The notes below the pieces were generated by a model. That model was not told the DNA's origin and did no database searches. It worked only from the letters and a program-made list of their open reading frames with translations. Of a DNA stretch of 64,000 nucleotides, positions 46,301-58,100 are shown piece after piece (the stretch's first letter is position 1; each line of letters begins with the position of its first letter). The translations under genes were made by a program, and so were the position numbers. The stretch comes from Corythucha ciliata (Eukaryota > Arthropoda > Insecta > Hemiptera > Tingidae): contig CM075937.1 in NCBI GenBank assembly GCA_038030265.1, positions 31,228,198 through 31,292,197 on the forward strand. The letters run 5' to 3'.

Positions 46301-48454
46301 TCTTTCCGACCGCCAGCTGCCGGAGCGAATTTTTTTTTATTTCTTGAACGCAGGGGCGGTTTTAGGCCTCCGTGATGGGGGTGGTGGTAAAATGTTTTCA
46401 CACCGCTCCCTCCACACTTATCCTTTTCGCCTAATTTCTTATTGTATTATTGTAATTTGTACTGCAGTGTCTAATATCTGCTCAAGAATCTGGGTGAATT
46501 TGATGTTAGCGATTTGATTAAAACAAGAACTTTGGAAATACGGCTCTAGAATCCAAAATATTCTACCAAAAACCAGGCATTTTAGCTCAATATCTGATAA
46601 TCTTGATCCAAAACTAATCCTGCGCGAGTAGATCTTTCTGAAACCAAATATCGCAATTGAGTATATTTTTAACCAAAGATTCGACCCCTCAAACCCAAAT
46701 TTTACGCATTTAGCTTGTTGAAATCCGAAATTTAGAGATTTTTGATCTCTCAAAAACAAAGTTTCGTTGGTTTGGCTCTTTCAAACCCCAATTTCGCGGT
46801 CATACGCTCTTTCAAAAACTTGGATTTGGCTACTTCAAAACCCAATGCCATGGCATAAGCTCTCCCTATAATTTTGGCTCGTTTGAAAACAAATTTTGTG
46901 ACTTTGGCCTTTTCAGACGACAATACCGCCCACGGAAATTCGCTCTTCCATAATCCAGTTCTTTGATATATCTTTGGTTAGCTCTAAGCGCGGCATTTGT
47001 GCAAAAAAAGTTCAATTGGCTTAAAAATCGTAAAAACGCATATATCTTCTTAACCAAGCATTTCTGAACATGAGTAAAAAGTAACGCTTTTTGCGCAATA
47101 GCATGTGCAATTACATAATTATTGTACATTACAACTGAAAAACCTTGTATAAGACCATAAGCCATGTTTGGAATATTCGAAAAAGCGAGACCAGGTTGAA
47201 CGAACTTGAGAAAGCGGGACAAATTGGGTAGCGGAACAGAGGAGTGAAAAGCGGGACGTCTGGTCACTTTGTTTGGGCGTCCTAATTTTTATCCGTCGCA
47301 AGCGTCACTTTTTTTTCGTGCTAGGCACCCTCAGAAACCACTTTTACATCTGGTCGCCCTACATTTGCTTCATCACCCGAGCTGACTTTTGAGATTTTTG
47401 ATTTTGACTTGAAGAAAGGGATCGGGCTGATTCTTTGGTCTCATGCCCTGCTGATCCGGAGTTCCCCCAAATAATCGTACCGTACGAGAGCAACGTATGT
47501 ACAAACAAAGACAAAATGTGCTTCTCGGGGCAACTTGCGTTGGAACCACCCTGATTAACATCCTATGCTTGAATAGCCCAGCAGTTCCAATGCTCGAGCC
47601 GACGAGTCAACCTGCTTCGAGAGGGATCTAATCTGAGTCAACGGAAACGAACAGGATGGAGCGAGGTTGGCTTGTGAGATAAGGCAAGCAAGGCTGAGGC
47701 CAAGTACCTGGCTCTTACTCTAATTCACAAATAGTGAGTTGAAGGCTGTAACTGAACGAAATTGTCGCATACCGAAAAATTAAGTTCTCTGACATTTATT
47801 GATCAACACATTCGGTGTCAGAATACCATTTTAAATTTGACGAGCAGAGAATGGTTGATGGAGGGGGTTTGTGACAGGATAATTCAATTTTGGAGTTAGA
47901 CAATTAATGTAAAGGGTCGTGACGAGGGTGTGGATTTTCGAAAAAAAGAGTTGATGAAAATATTCTAGAGAAAGCTACCATAAAAATTAATTTTCCTGGG
48001 ACAAATTTCCTGTTTCTTGCTGGGACAACCGGTTTCTAGACAGTAATTTCCATATGCTCCATCGGCATAGGCTCCATCATGCTGAAGGGGATTCTTCTAA
48101 AAACTTATCAGCTTTTTTTGGAGGGGGGGGGGTACACAATCTGCGTTTCGAGCTACGTTTATGAGCTACACTCGCGATAATGCCCTGAACGACAAACCAT
48201 CGCAAGTCGCCACTAATTATGTGGCCGATTGGCCGACCATGGTCAACTGTCAAGCCATGATGTTCCTTTGTCATTCAGAGTAGGTGAGTTGGGCCAGATG
48301 GAACGGTTCTGGATGACAAGCTTGAAAATGTGTTCATTTATAACTGAGAGAAAAGGGAATAATTAACCTGTTTGAAGCAGTAAGGCATTGCCAGTACGCT
48401 GACACCGATGATGCTGTTGGCTAACGTAAGAATGTTACCAGTAGAGCTCCCCAT
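31312..48454 (-). CDS. SLC38A10: SLC38A10-like sodium-coupled neutral amino acid transporter, complete
   Basis: Eleven exons: 48454-48368, 37737-37620, 37541-37368, 37240-37134, 37068-36947, 36883-36735, 36667-36279, 36209-35715, 35650-35567, 35499-35314 and 31920-31312 (TAG-free end at a TAA-type stop); phases agree throughout and give 839 residues. The N-terminal 400 residues form an 11-helix amino-acid/auxin permease fold: NSIIGVSVLAMPYCFKQ (helix 1, unwound site), MLGTCVAYFVIIGDLGP, LPLGLKRNVDSL, VKSAVNLTTLFYLSVGFFGY, FPLVIFPCRASIYSLL, GILIPNIEIVLGL and a last helix at 383-402. A long hydrophilic, Pro/Lys/Glu-rich cytosolic tail follows (403-839), as in vertebrate SLC38A10 but shorter. 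A His-rich loop (302-309, HTHHSHSH) is unusual. Human SLC38A10 moves glutamine, glutamate and aspartate. Intron 1 is 10.6 kb. Confidence 0.92.
32623..32761. mobile_element. MITE in SLC38A10 intron 10
   Basis: Inverted ends GGTGCGTTTATCAATGCAC and the complement of GATTGATAAACCTACC, about 139 bp, non-coding. Confidence 0.6.
32930..34660. repeat. Degenerate ~30-bp repeat, family R2, copy b
   Basis: Many units such as AAAAACCAATTTCACGGG followed by CTGGCTCATTCA or CTGGCTTCCT fill most of this part of SLC38A10 intron 10. About 33380-33650 is interrupted by G/C homopolymer runs and an AT microsatellite (ATAATAATA). Confidence 0.75.
35044..35162. repeat. Near-perfect hairpin in SLC38A10 intron 10
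   Basis: TAAATCGGTGGATTTTTTTG...CCGAAATGGGCTAAATGAG is inverted as CTCATTTAGCCCATTTCGG...ACTACATCGATTTA, with about a 10-nt loop. It would fold as double-stranded RNA in the unspliced transcript. Confidence 0.75.
37784..37822 (+). repeat. CCGGCAGCTGG motif near SLC38A10 exon 2
   Basis: CACTCCGGCAGCTGGCGGTT then GGAAAGAATGC, 47 bp upstream of the exon 2 acceptor in intron 1. It is one of seven copies in the window. Confidence 0.7.
38151..39557. mobile_element. Palindromic element with CCTGTATA end, second copy
   Basis: Same architecture as 27353-28768: inverted arms with ACCATGGT...CGGAAAATCAAAACCCTT and ACTTTTGACGATGGATTCGG, central CCGGCAGCTGG motifs in both arms (38727 and the complement at about 38930), and a right end CATCCACCCTGTATA. 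The outermost ~80 bp of the left arm is missing. It lies in SLC38A10 intron 1. Confidence 0.8.
40186..40320. mobile_element. TAA-flanked MITE (family M1), compact copy
   Basis: A 135-bp element with ends AATTTCACCACCGGGAGTTA and the complement of TAACTCTCGGTAGTGAAATC, flanked by TAA at 40183-40185 and 40321-40323. It contains TGTTTACATAAAT and GAGTTAACGTAACTC, shared with the other family members. Confidence 0.85.
40375..43059. mobile_element. Foldback element with ~290-bp inverted ends
   Basis: The left end (TAGTCCAGTCAATTGGGG, then TCAGGACAAACGTATAGACG) is inverted at the right end (CGTTTGTC...CCCCTATTGACTGGACTA). Pairing continues for about 290 bp through GTCGGCTTCACGTCGAAA and TTGATTATATCTC. 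GAG occurs immediately outside both ends and may be a 3-bp target duplication. The 2.1-kb interior has only one notable open frame (41970-42263, 97 codons, Arg/Thr-rich start) without a recognised family. Confidence 0.7.
43160..44280. repeat. Degenerate ~30-bp repeat, family R2, copy c
   Basis: Units such as AAAACCCAAATTTCGTGG plus TTTGGCTCTTTC run through SLC38A10 intron 1, interrupted at 43869-44055 by a CpG-rich insert. Confidence 0.7.
43869..44055. mobile_element. Possible CpG-rich MITE
   Basis: CTGCGTCCACACAACGCTCA at the left and the complement of AATGCGCGTTCAGTGGAATC at the right align as imperfect inverted ends; TTAA lies on both sides. The interior is unusually CpG-rich for this locus (GCGCGGCGCGCGTG). 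Confidence 0.5.
44843..45282 (-). mobile_element. PIF/Harbinger-like element remnant
   Basis: A 440-bp element with perfect-looking ends AGCCCGCCACTCACGTGCAG and the complement of CTGCACGTGAGTGGCCGGCT, flanked by TAA on both sides (44840-44842, 45283-45285). The minus strand keeps two overlapping open fragments (45248-45060 and 45102-44836) with NEQDRIAVLGLICAVIHQ and RNRSSVIGLLKELSEEPLG, then LELIRP, in an order reminiscent of the N-terminal part of Harbinger nucleases. The DDE catalytic core is absent. Confidence 0.6.
45293..45432. repeat. Hairpin repeat
   Basis: AGCGTTCCCCATTTGCA...TTTCCACCCGTCTTCTC is inverted as GAGAAGACGGGTGGAAA...TGCAAATGGGGAACGCT around a ~22-nt loop. A fragment related to the arm (GGTGGAAATAAACTGCC) is at about 57930. 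Confidence 0.75.
45642..46145 (+). repeat. Direct duplication, period 295 bp
   Basis: Two copies (45642-45850 and 45937-46145) share TTGTTAGCACGATAACTCTC, TTTAGCGGAACGCGCTTTG, CATTTGGGCC and ATCACCAGTTGATTC, each with a G run about 110 bp in. They lie in SLC38A10 intron 1. Confidence 0.75.
46520..47000. repeat. Degenerate ~30-bp repeat, family R2, copy d
   Basis: Weak array of units such as CTCAAACCCAAATTTTACGC and CAAACCCCAATTTCGCGG in SLC38A10 intron 1. Confidence 0.55.
47001..48367. other. Rest of SLC38A10 intron 1, unassigned
   Basis: Contains two TCTGGTC[AG]C ends at about 47259 and 47348 similar to the 1.08-kb element at 20602, a G run at 48122, and otherwise no recognised structure. 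Confidence 0.4.
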
Positions 48455-48712
48455 ACTTCTTCGCACGGTTCCTTCTCGTCAGATGGAAATTATAGGGATT
48501 CCAAAGTTGTCGAAGAAGTAGCGCAAGCATTAACGATGGAGTTAAAATTTCTCAAAGGCGTTTACGTCAAACAAAATAAGCGATGTCGTTCTACATTGAT
48601 TGACCGCATTTAGGGCTTTACATTTTCTAATTGAAGTGGTAAGAAATGATTTGGCACTCAAAGATTTACTTTTTACACTCATAAGCACAACACCGAAAAG
48701 AAACTGAAATGT

Positions 48713-49006
48713 CTACAACTCTACATGAGGAAGTGGCGCGTTGTTGTTGACGTTGTCAATTTTATCAAAGTGGGGATTGAAGTGGTGGGGATTTCCAAGG
48801 GCGAGCTGTGAACCTGTGAACACTGCTGATATTGATGTTGGCAGCCTTGTAAATTCATGGCCGAGGTTCATTAGCTTCATCACCGAGCCACCGATGCAGC
48901 TTGCGGCCATCTTGTTCATTTCATTTGTGGACTCGAAGTTGGTCAGACATGTCTCGTTAGCTCTCAGACTTGTATCTTTTAATATTTCCATAATCCTTGA
49001 GGCCAT
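48713..49006 (-). CDS. Possible small protein of unknown function, divergent from SF3B3
   Basis: A 97-codon frame, from Met at 49006 to TAG. The sequence starts MASRIMEILKDTSLRANETC and continues LTNFESTNEMNKM, a hydrophilic helix-prone N-terminal third, followed by a less ordered region and an Asn-rich C-terminus. The same DNA is open on the plus strand (48741-49037), but the minus-strand product looks less biased toward Leu/Ile/Trp and starts in a good position, so I favour it. The N-terminal part faintly recalls small coiled-coil subunits of lysosome-positioning complexes such as KXD1, but the KxDL motif itself is absent. An intron that changes the C-terminus cannot be excluded. Confidence 0.4.
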   Translation of the reverse strand: MASRIMEILKDTSLRANETCLTNFESTNEMNKMAASCIGGSVMKLMNLGHEFTRLPTSISAVFTGSQLALGNPHHFNPHFDKIDNVNNNAPLPHVEL

Positions 49007-49149
49007 CCTCGTGGAATGGCTTCATCGCAATTTTTAATAACTTAGCTTTATTTACAGCGGAAGTTCATTTAGGTAAGTTCTTTCTTTATTATTACACCTT
49101 GAAGTGCGATGCTATTCTCTTGCTCTCGTTTCTAGGATCCCTTACAGTC
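49007..49149. promoter_or_regulatory. Putative bidirectional promoter / SF3B3 5' UTR
   Basis: Only 143 bp separate the start codons of the minus-strand 97-codon frame and SF3B3. A donor (CATTTAG/GTAAGT at 49073) and acceptor (TTTCTAG at 49133) define a plausible 61-bp intron in the SF3B3 5' UTR. No TATA box is obvious. Confidence 0.45.
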
Positions 49150-52100
49150 ATGTTTTTGTACAATTTAACCCTTCAACGTGCCACGGGTATTACCCATGCC
49201 GTTCACGCCTGCTTTTCCGGAACTAAACAACAGGAGATTCTCATTTCTCGAGGGAAAATCCTTGAATTGGTTCGACCGGATCCAAGCACTGGCAAGGTTC
49301 ACTCTATCTTGACGACTGAGATTTTTGGAGTGATACGATCCTTGCTCGCTTTTCGCCTGATGGGAAGTAGTAAAGGTCAGTTTTATGTAATTTTTCCAAA
49401 TTTTTTGATTTGCGCTGAAAATGAATGATGAACAAACTTGAAACGTGGCGTGTCGAGTCGAGAGGTCTCGATAACCTCTAAACTGTAAGCGGGGCGGGCC
49501 GGCCGGCCCATGAGGGAATGAAATGGTTGTGCTTTGTGAGAGTCATTTATTCGCATATTAAGCGTATTTAAGGCCTTTATTTGTTTTATTGATGATTATT
49601 TGAGTGCTTTGAAGGCGGATTCCTGTTAAATCTGGATCCCACGTGCTTTAACACGCGATCAACTGCCAGATTCGTTAGAGCCTTCTAGTGTATATCCTTT
49701 CTGTGGAGTGTATTTCTCTCAAGTGAAATTCCTTTCATAATGGATTAAGTTGGAGCGATACAAGATTTCCATACTTTAACTATGATGGGCTTGAGTTTTA
49801 CGTTGGATTGCGAACGAAGTAAGGACGTTTTCCCAATGAATTCAAGAGATGTCTCATGACAGGGTGCACTTCCTTGTGGGAACATTCACATTTATGAAAG
49901 TAACTGCTCGTCTAACAGAAGTTTTGGGCTAACGTAGTCCCATTTTGTAAGAAATTCCGAGCTTTTTCTATACTACTTTAACCCATTTTCACCCACACAC
50001 TTGATCTCGTTTAAAGTTGATCGTGATTTAAGAAGTTGGCGAAATCAGGACTTAATGGGCCAAGTGTTCACTAACGTGTGGTGGGCTTTTCCTCTCTTTC
50101 TTCAGCTCTTCTAGTTCAACCCTGTAATTAATTAATTTGTTTTTTGTTAAAAATGGTGTAAAAATAATGATATTTAAGGTTATTAATTAACCAAGCTGGT
50201 TTTGAAGTAAGAGACAGAAGATACTTAGTATTTTATGTCTGTCGTTCGGAACTGCTAAGGCAATCTACCTTGGCCCTTTCAAATAAAAGTAAAAGTTCGA
50301 AGCGGGCGAACGAACAGGCCAAATTATGAGAGGTTAGGACCGCATGGAGCATTTCCAGTTTTCCGGACGTTTTGGGTGTTACTCAAGAGCAGGACGCCAC
50401 CATGTTCAGATTCTTCATAATTTTGAATGTATAGTACAGGAAATAAAAAGCCAGAATAGTGGCCCAATTTCGAATGTGGCTTAAAAAATCCCTTTTGTGG
50501 TATACTTTGAGGATTCGAAGAGTCCGCAAAGACTCGTGGTGGCAAACCTATTTATAAGGGCGGGTAGACGTTGGCCAACTCACCCCTAAAAGGGATGAGA
50601 AAATTTGCGCTAACGAGGTGACTACTAAGTAATCCTACGCAGTTTTGTGTGCTGAGTCGATAAAAATCAGTCCTGATTACTTCTCTAGTCCTGGAAGTAT
50701 ACATCAAACGGAATTTTTCAAGCCACATTTGAAGTTGGGCCGAATTTAGCCGCTATTATGCCTTTTCTTAGCTTTATTTCCTGTACTGGTAAAGGATTGA
50801 TGAAGAAAATATTGAAATATGGTGGTCACATAATTTTTTTTCAGTGCTTTTTATTTATGACAAGAATGTTTTTACGTTGGAATTACGAAGTCGGAAAATT
50901 AACGGATGGTGGATTTCCACCACGAGTTTAAGGTTTGACTTGCGTTAACTCAGACTTGAAGGAAAAAATGTGTGACAATTTATGTAAACAAGGTTCTAGT
51001 TTGGTAATTCCAACCTAACAACTCTCATTACTCTCAGTGGTGAAACCCACTAAGCCCTGTCCTACGTGAGCGGTTTCAGCGTTTTCCGCCCCGTACCGTT
51101 CCACTTGTGCGTTTCTGATCAAAATCACGCACCTGCTACAATCGCGTGGGTCCCGCTTCACGTAGGACACGGGATAAAAAGAAGAATAATTGTTTGGGTA
51201 CAGGAAAGGTGCATCCGAGACCTTATTTGACAATGAGAGTTAACTCGCCAGTCGAAACGGGCCAGAGAGTTATCGGAAGGGCACGTGGCACTCTCAGAGA
51301 GTTCAACGATCAGAGAATGACCACTATGAATACGGGCCTTAGCATACGGGGCTAAGTATCATTCTTGGTGCATCCTGGTGAGTGTAATGGTGCTATTACA
51401 CGAGAGAGTAAATCTAGAGAGTTGAACCCTGAGAGTGCCTGGTATGAGCAAGAGGCAGGGGGGAAAACTCTCTCTTTGAGCTCTCGAGAGCCAGTCTAAA
51501 CGGGCCAGAGAGTTCTACCCCCTGCCCGCACCTGGCACTCTCAGAGAGTTCAACTCTCGAGATTTACTCTCTCGTGTAATAGCACCATTACACTCACCAG
51601 GATGCACCAAGAATGATACTTAGCCCCGTATGCTAAGGCCCGTATTCATAGTCGTCATTCAGGCTGAGTATTTGCTTATTTCGACTCATAACAGATGTTT
51701 CACTAATTGAAACGACCGATTTGATGAAGTTCCTTAAGCATATACTCAGCTTGAGTGACGACTATGAATATGGCCCTAAGTCTTTCTTTGACTCCAACCT
51801 TCCTCGCAAACTGTAGAATCACATTTTGTTTTACAATTTTTCCAGTTTTTGAGGGAGCTTTGAGGTTGAGGAAAATTCGAAAGTAATACGTGGGCTTGCG
51901 CTATTGTGTGCTTTTCGTAGGACCCCGTTCCGATCACTGTGGAGCTGTGCTAACCAGAGGTGTGGTCATTCACTACGAAGATTGGCTTGTTTTCAATTGG
52001 CAAACTTTGAATTTGTAACTGACAGTCTCTCCAACGATCTATTTTGACGTTTTTATTCCAGAACGTTTTTGACTCCCCTTTGTCAGCGGGACTAACAACA

Positions 52101-55100
52101 ATCGAGCCACATAACATAATTTAACTATATTGCTACAACTCAAAGAAAACCCCTGAAAACTTGTATTGACGAATGATTTCAAGAAGTGAAAACTGGCTTC
52201 ATGAAAGTCAGTCCCGCTAAGTAATTGTCTACCTATATCGACACCCACCAAATTGGGTATTGCACAGACCCAAATCCGTTAAGTATGGTTCACAGAGCCT
52301 GTCATGCCCCTCGAAACGTTTCCTGGGGAAGCAGAGTGAGCCTAATTGGGTTTCTTGTTAAGCCAACGGCAGAAAAATCGTTTTTAAGGACCTAACCCTC
52401 GAAATTCGTTTTCATAACACGAAATTTGGTTTTGAAAAGAGACAAATCCAGTCCAATAACGGGTTCAAAGCTCCAAACCCACGAAATCTGCAGATTTCAC
52501 CGGTCTAGAAATGCGAGAGGAAATTTCAGTAAAACATCTCCATGTTGTGAGCTTTCAAATTATTTTTGAAAAATTGAAATCGGTCCGTTTTTCTATGAGA
52601 TATTGTTCCTAACGTGTGAAAAAACGCGGAGAAGTCATCATTTAAGGCATAGGTGGAACTTCCTTAAACGCGTTTTATAACAAAATTTTGTTGGCTTTTG
52701 CTAATTAATCGGTTTAATTAGGTAAGAAGATAAGTATAGTAAGATATCCTGTTCTCAATTATTGCCGATCTCCCTGCACCCTTGACGAATACCGTAGACA
52801 ATGGCCCATGATCCGTAAAAACACGGTTTTTGTGCATTCTCGTGACGTTTTCTTGAGAAACTTCAGTGGTAACATGAAATGTGAACACGCCAAAAGGAAG
52901 CTTAGAAGACGGGGAAATAGCCTCTATCCTAAAGGAAATGTTCCGTAGTTTCTGAAAATGGCATCACTTTTTGTATTTGGTGCGATATAAGTCGAGAAAT
53001 TGCGGATTTTTTGAAGCAAGCATTGGTTACTTTTTAAACACACACACAAAAAAAATCATAACTCCGGAACGGATCGACGTAGGACACTTACGAAGATACC
53101 ATTTTACTCCAGTTTTAACGTAGTATTACCCAAAAAGTTTTGTCACACTTATACGGATCCACCCTGTATACAAGATCAAAAAATAAAAATGATGCTGGAC
53201 CTTTTGCAAGATAAAATTATTATTTGACTGGACTATTAGTAATTCTGTGAAGATTGGCTTAATATGAATACCAGAGTGTTCTTCTCGCAGAAAACGCCTT
53301 CCTGCCCCATTTTCTTTGACAGGAAGGAACGTAACGAGAAGTACAGCATACCTAAAGCAGGTACCAAGGGTGACACGAATCGGTCGATTTACTTTTTTGT
53401 GCCAATACTTGGTTCCACATTATTTTGAATAGTTTTTTTACTTACCACTTGGGACAGTCCAGAATGCTGAGAAACTATTTTCACGTTGAGTTCATGGCAG
53501 TTACGACATGAGTGATTTACAGGCCTGATTAAAAGACGCCGACGCGCGCGTCAGCGTCCGACTCGTGCAGTAAAAACACATAGAACTCTATGGGGCCTTT
53601 CACATTGGACGCGTACGCGAGAGTCGTCTCTTCCCCGAGAAAGACTCGCGCGTCGGCGTCTTTTTTCTCCTAGTGTGCGCGGGGCCTTAGGGTGTCAAGT
53701 CTCTTTAAAGAATTAGGCTTCATCTCCAGGAAAAAATCATGGAAATTAATTTTGTGTTCTGACTAAAGTCGAAGAAATGGAGGTAAAAATAAGGGGTCTA
53801 CCTTGCGTTAAATGTAGTTCTAAATTTTTGATTTTGTTGTAGAGGATGGTCCTAGCAAGCCTAAACCAAGTTTTCTAATTCCCCCTCCCTTTGCTCGCTC
53901 TGCCGCACTCGAAAAACTGCAAAGATTTTCTACTTTTCCCACATTTTACTTGTTGGTGCTGGTACACAACTTTTAAGGCTCTCTACTAGATGACTAAATT
54001 GCCTACAAACTACAAATTCGGAACTACTACATTTGACTCAAAGGGAAAATGCCTCAATTTTCTGGACTACTAGGGAACGCATCAAGAAAAACTCACGTAA
54101 AGGAGTTTTTATCTCTGGGGAATTTTATGACTGTTCTTTCTTCATGAAGCATTCCCTTCCCTTTTCGAGCTTTCAGGAAATAGTCCCTCTATTCCCTCTA
54201 ATTCGAGTTATGAGTTAGGCGACTTATGAAAAGAAAATGTGGGATAACTCCTCCCAAGTTTCATACATTTGTGTGATCAAATCAAGAACCGCTCATGGAT
54301 GCCTTCTAAAGCGTTATGTTCGGAACGACGATGGGAAGCTAGGGTTGCCCATGCTAGGGTATCGCCATTTATTTCAGCACCATAAAAAAGGACTTTTTTA
54401 CCAACTAATTCAATTTAATTGCGGTCAGTGCACCACAACTGCAAGTTTCCTTGTGTGTATGTCTTTCCAGGGTGACGGCACAAACTTTATGGATGTGTGG
54501 GATGAGTTGTTTATGTCGAATCGGACTTCAAACTAAACTTATTTTTTTCTTCTTTTGTTTCACAGACTACGCTGTCGTGGGAACGGACTCAGGTCGAATA
54601 GTCATTCTTGAATATAACCCAACGAAAAATGTGCTCGAAAAGGTTCACCAGGAGACTTTCGGAAAAAGTGGATGCCGACGAATCGTCCCTGGCCAGTATT
54701 TGGCGGTCAATCCGAAAGGTTCGGGAGTTATGATCGGAGCGATCGAAAAGCAGAAATTGGTCTACGTGTTGAATCGTGACACTGAGGCTCGTCTGACAAT
54801 TTCATCGCCCCTTGAGGCGCACAAGAGCAACACATTCGTTTACGATATGGTGGGCATTGACGTTGGGTTTGACAACCCTCTGTTTGCCTGTCTTGAGATC
54901 GACTATGAGGTGCGTTATGACTTTATTGCCATCAGCATATTTTAAAAAAGTTTTGAATGATGACAAAATCACACGTTTGCCAAATTTTATTGAAGAGACT
55001 CCTGCAGTGCTGACTAATTATCTACCATTATAAATGTATTCATGATGTGGTGTTCACTGGATCTAACAATTCGTTCTTAAATTTCCATCAGGAAGCCGAC

Positions 55101-58100
55101 AGTGACGTAACTGGCGAAGCGGCCAATAAAACGCAACAGACCCTCACCTTCTACGAGCATGATTTGACCGTGAACAACGTAGTGCGCAAGTGCTCGGAGC
55201 CTCTCGAAGAGCACGCAAATTTCCTCATTTCCGTACCCGGTGGAGACGACGGCCCTAGCGGCGTTCTCATTTGCTCTGAGAATTATCTCACGTACAAAAA
55301 TCTCGGTGATCAGCACGATATTCGTTGTCCCATCCCTAGAAGAAGGGTTTGTATTTTATTTATTGCTCTTGTTGTATTGTAGTCCTTTCATGATGACATA
55401 GTCGTTCGGAAATCATTTGATGATAACCTAATTTACTCTTGAACTCTCTCGCTGAATCCCCCCCCCCCCAGAACTTTCGAATTTCAAACAATTTTTCTTA
55501 TACGTTACATTAACGCAAAACGTGTTTCCTTCATTTTCAGAATGACCTCGACGACCCCGAACGAGGAATGATTTTCGTCTGTTCGGCCACCCATAAAGTC
55601 AAGACCATGTTCTTTTTCCTCGTTCAGACAGAACAGGGGGACATCTTCAAAGTTACCCTTGAAACTGATAACAGCGTGGTGACTGAAATAAAAATGAAGT
55701 ATTTCGACACTGTGCCCGTCGCCGCAGCGATGTGCGTCTTGAAAACTGGTTTCCTGTTCGTTGCGTCTGAATTTGGAAATCAGTAAGTTTTTTTTTAAAT
55801 TGTTAGTACCTCAACGAGGGAAGACAGACGATGTAGGCTCCTACGGCTACAGATTTTTGCATGATTTAAGTTTTTTTTTTTTCTCAACAATTCTTGAGTT
55901 TGAGAGAAAATGTTACGAAGGTTCCTAATATAATTTGGATGCGTTTTTTTTTTTTTTTTTTTTTTCAGTTACTTGTACCAAATCGCGCGTTTGGGCGATA
56001 ATGACGACGAGCCTGAATTCAGTTCGGCTATGCCTCTCGAAGAGGGTGACACCTTCTTTTTCGCTCCTCGCCCTCTAAAGAACCTGAATCAAGTCGACGA
56101 AATGGATTCGTTGTCACCCATTATGGACTGTCAAGTTGCGGACTTGGCCAAAGAGGACACTCCACAGCTCTACATGGTCTGCGGACGGGGCCCTCGGTCG
56201 ACATTTCGTGTCCTCCGTCACGGTCTCGAAGTGAGTGAAATGGCTGTCTCCGACCTTCCCGGACCTCCAAATGCTGTTTGGACTGTGAAGAAACGTTCCG
56301 ATGGTGAGTTTTCATTACGGGTTTATTATTAATTTGTTTTCTGAAGGCTCGATTGACTAATCATACAGCTGGTGTCTAAATTAGTTCATTTTATTTATTA
56401 CGTTTAAAATTACTTTAAAAAATTGAGTACGTTATCAAGAAGACACCAGTTGTTTTATTTTCCAGGATTGTTACCAGTATTTTAACGAGCTCGGCCCAAA
56501 CTGAACTACTACAGGTAAGGCACTGTGAGCAGGAATTACTACACCCTGATCTCAAGTTCATTGGGAAAGGAAGGACTTCCTCACTCCTCACATTAGTCTA
56601 TAACACACCGAAAAAATGCGTTCTCTGTTTCAGATCAATTCGACGCTTATATTGTTGTGTCTTTCTTAACGGCCACCCTTGTTCTGTCGATCGGTGAAAC
56701 CGTTGAAGAAGTGGCTGACTCAGGGTTCCTGGGACTGACTTCCACGCTTGCCTGTTCGACCTTGGGTGAAGACGCAGTTGTCCAAGTAAGTTTTACCTTT
56801 ATATTGTTGCAATTCGAGTTCTCTTCTCAAAAGCACCTGTTGTGAGTAAAATAATGGACAACATGGGTCGTCAAGAGAAGGAAAGGAAAGGTATCAGCGG
56901 GTGACACGGAATTATTTTCATTAGTTTTTGGTGTCAATAGCTGATACGACAGCTATGAATTTGTGTCAAGTTACTTCATGTTGTAGAAATACGCGACAAG
57001 GGGAATTCAGAAGCGATGAATTATTTCAATAGACTCGCGTTCGTATGCACAAAATCCGGTCGGTATGGGTTTCGTCGGTATATAAGAGAACATAATTATT
57101 TGTTTCAAGGCCCGTATGCCGAGTCACCTCCCTCACAATCAGTAGAATCTCGTGTTATTTTATTATGGAGGTTTGAGGGTGAGGCATTGAGGAACGACTT
57201 GTAAGCGTCAGTTCCGCAACTTGCATGGAAATTAAATGTGACTGCTATACTAAAATAATTATAGACATCACTCACTCAAATCGCGACGTAATTTTTGGCA
57301 TTAGTTGTACGATGAAAGGCTGTGTTGATTATGCATGACTTTCTAGTTCAAGTTTGGTTCATTGTTGAGTGAACGTGCATTCAGTAATCTAGAATAATTG
57401 AAATGAGACAGTGATCTCTCATCTCCACCGGAAAGTCAAGTCGATGGTTTTCGTTCGGTCAGTCCGAGAGTAAATTATGAGGGGTTCTCATATTTTAGTT
57501 TTAATGCTCTGTATGACGCTTCATAACTGTGCGAACCCGACAGTACCCAGAATTTTATGTGCAGGAAGTTGTTTTAAAGAAATTTAAGGCCTTTTTTAAT
57601 GAAGCCTTCCGAACGAGTTCAATAGGTAGGTTGGAACAAACCTAAAGTCTACATGCATTCAGTAACCTCGAATTTATTATAATTGGCCAGGAATCAAGTA
57701 ACGACCTCTCTTCTCCACCGTGAAGTCAAGTCGATGACTTTCGTTCGGTCAGTTCTGAGAGTAAAGTATGAAGGGTTCTCATATTATTTTTAGTGCTCTG
57801 TATGACGCTAGAAAACTGGGTGAACCCGACAGTTTTTCTGAGTAACAAATAGCATATTTTCCTATATGCTCCACGTTCTGCGCAGGGACCGTTCTTTCTC
57901 CATCATCATGATTCCATTCCTGAGGGAAGGGTGGAAATAAACTGCCTCGGGGCAAACGATTTTTTTTTGCAAATGGAAAACTATAATAATCCCGCTGGTT
58001 AGTTTACATTTAAGGATCTAAAATAAGATTCTGCCGCCAAACAGAAAAGGAGGCCGTTCGACGTGACCATTTCCTATAACATGCAATGGTATAGAGAAAG

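Noticed and set aside
48741..49037. Plus-strand 98-codon frame just upstream of SF3B3
   Set aside because: It is the antisense of the minus-strand 97-codon frame; its product is a hydrophobic shadow and it does not join SF3B3 in frame. The choice is not certain.
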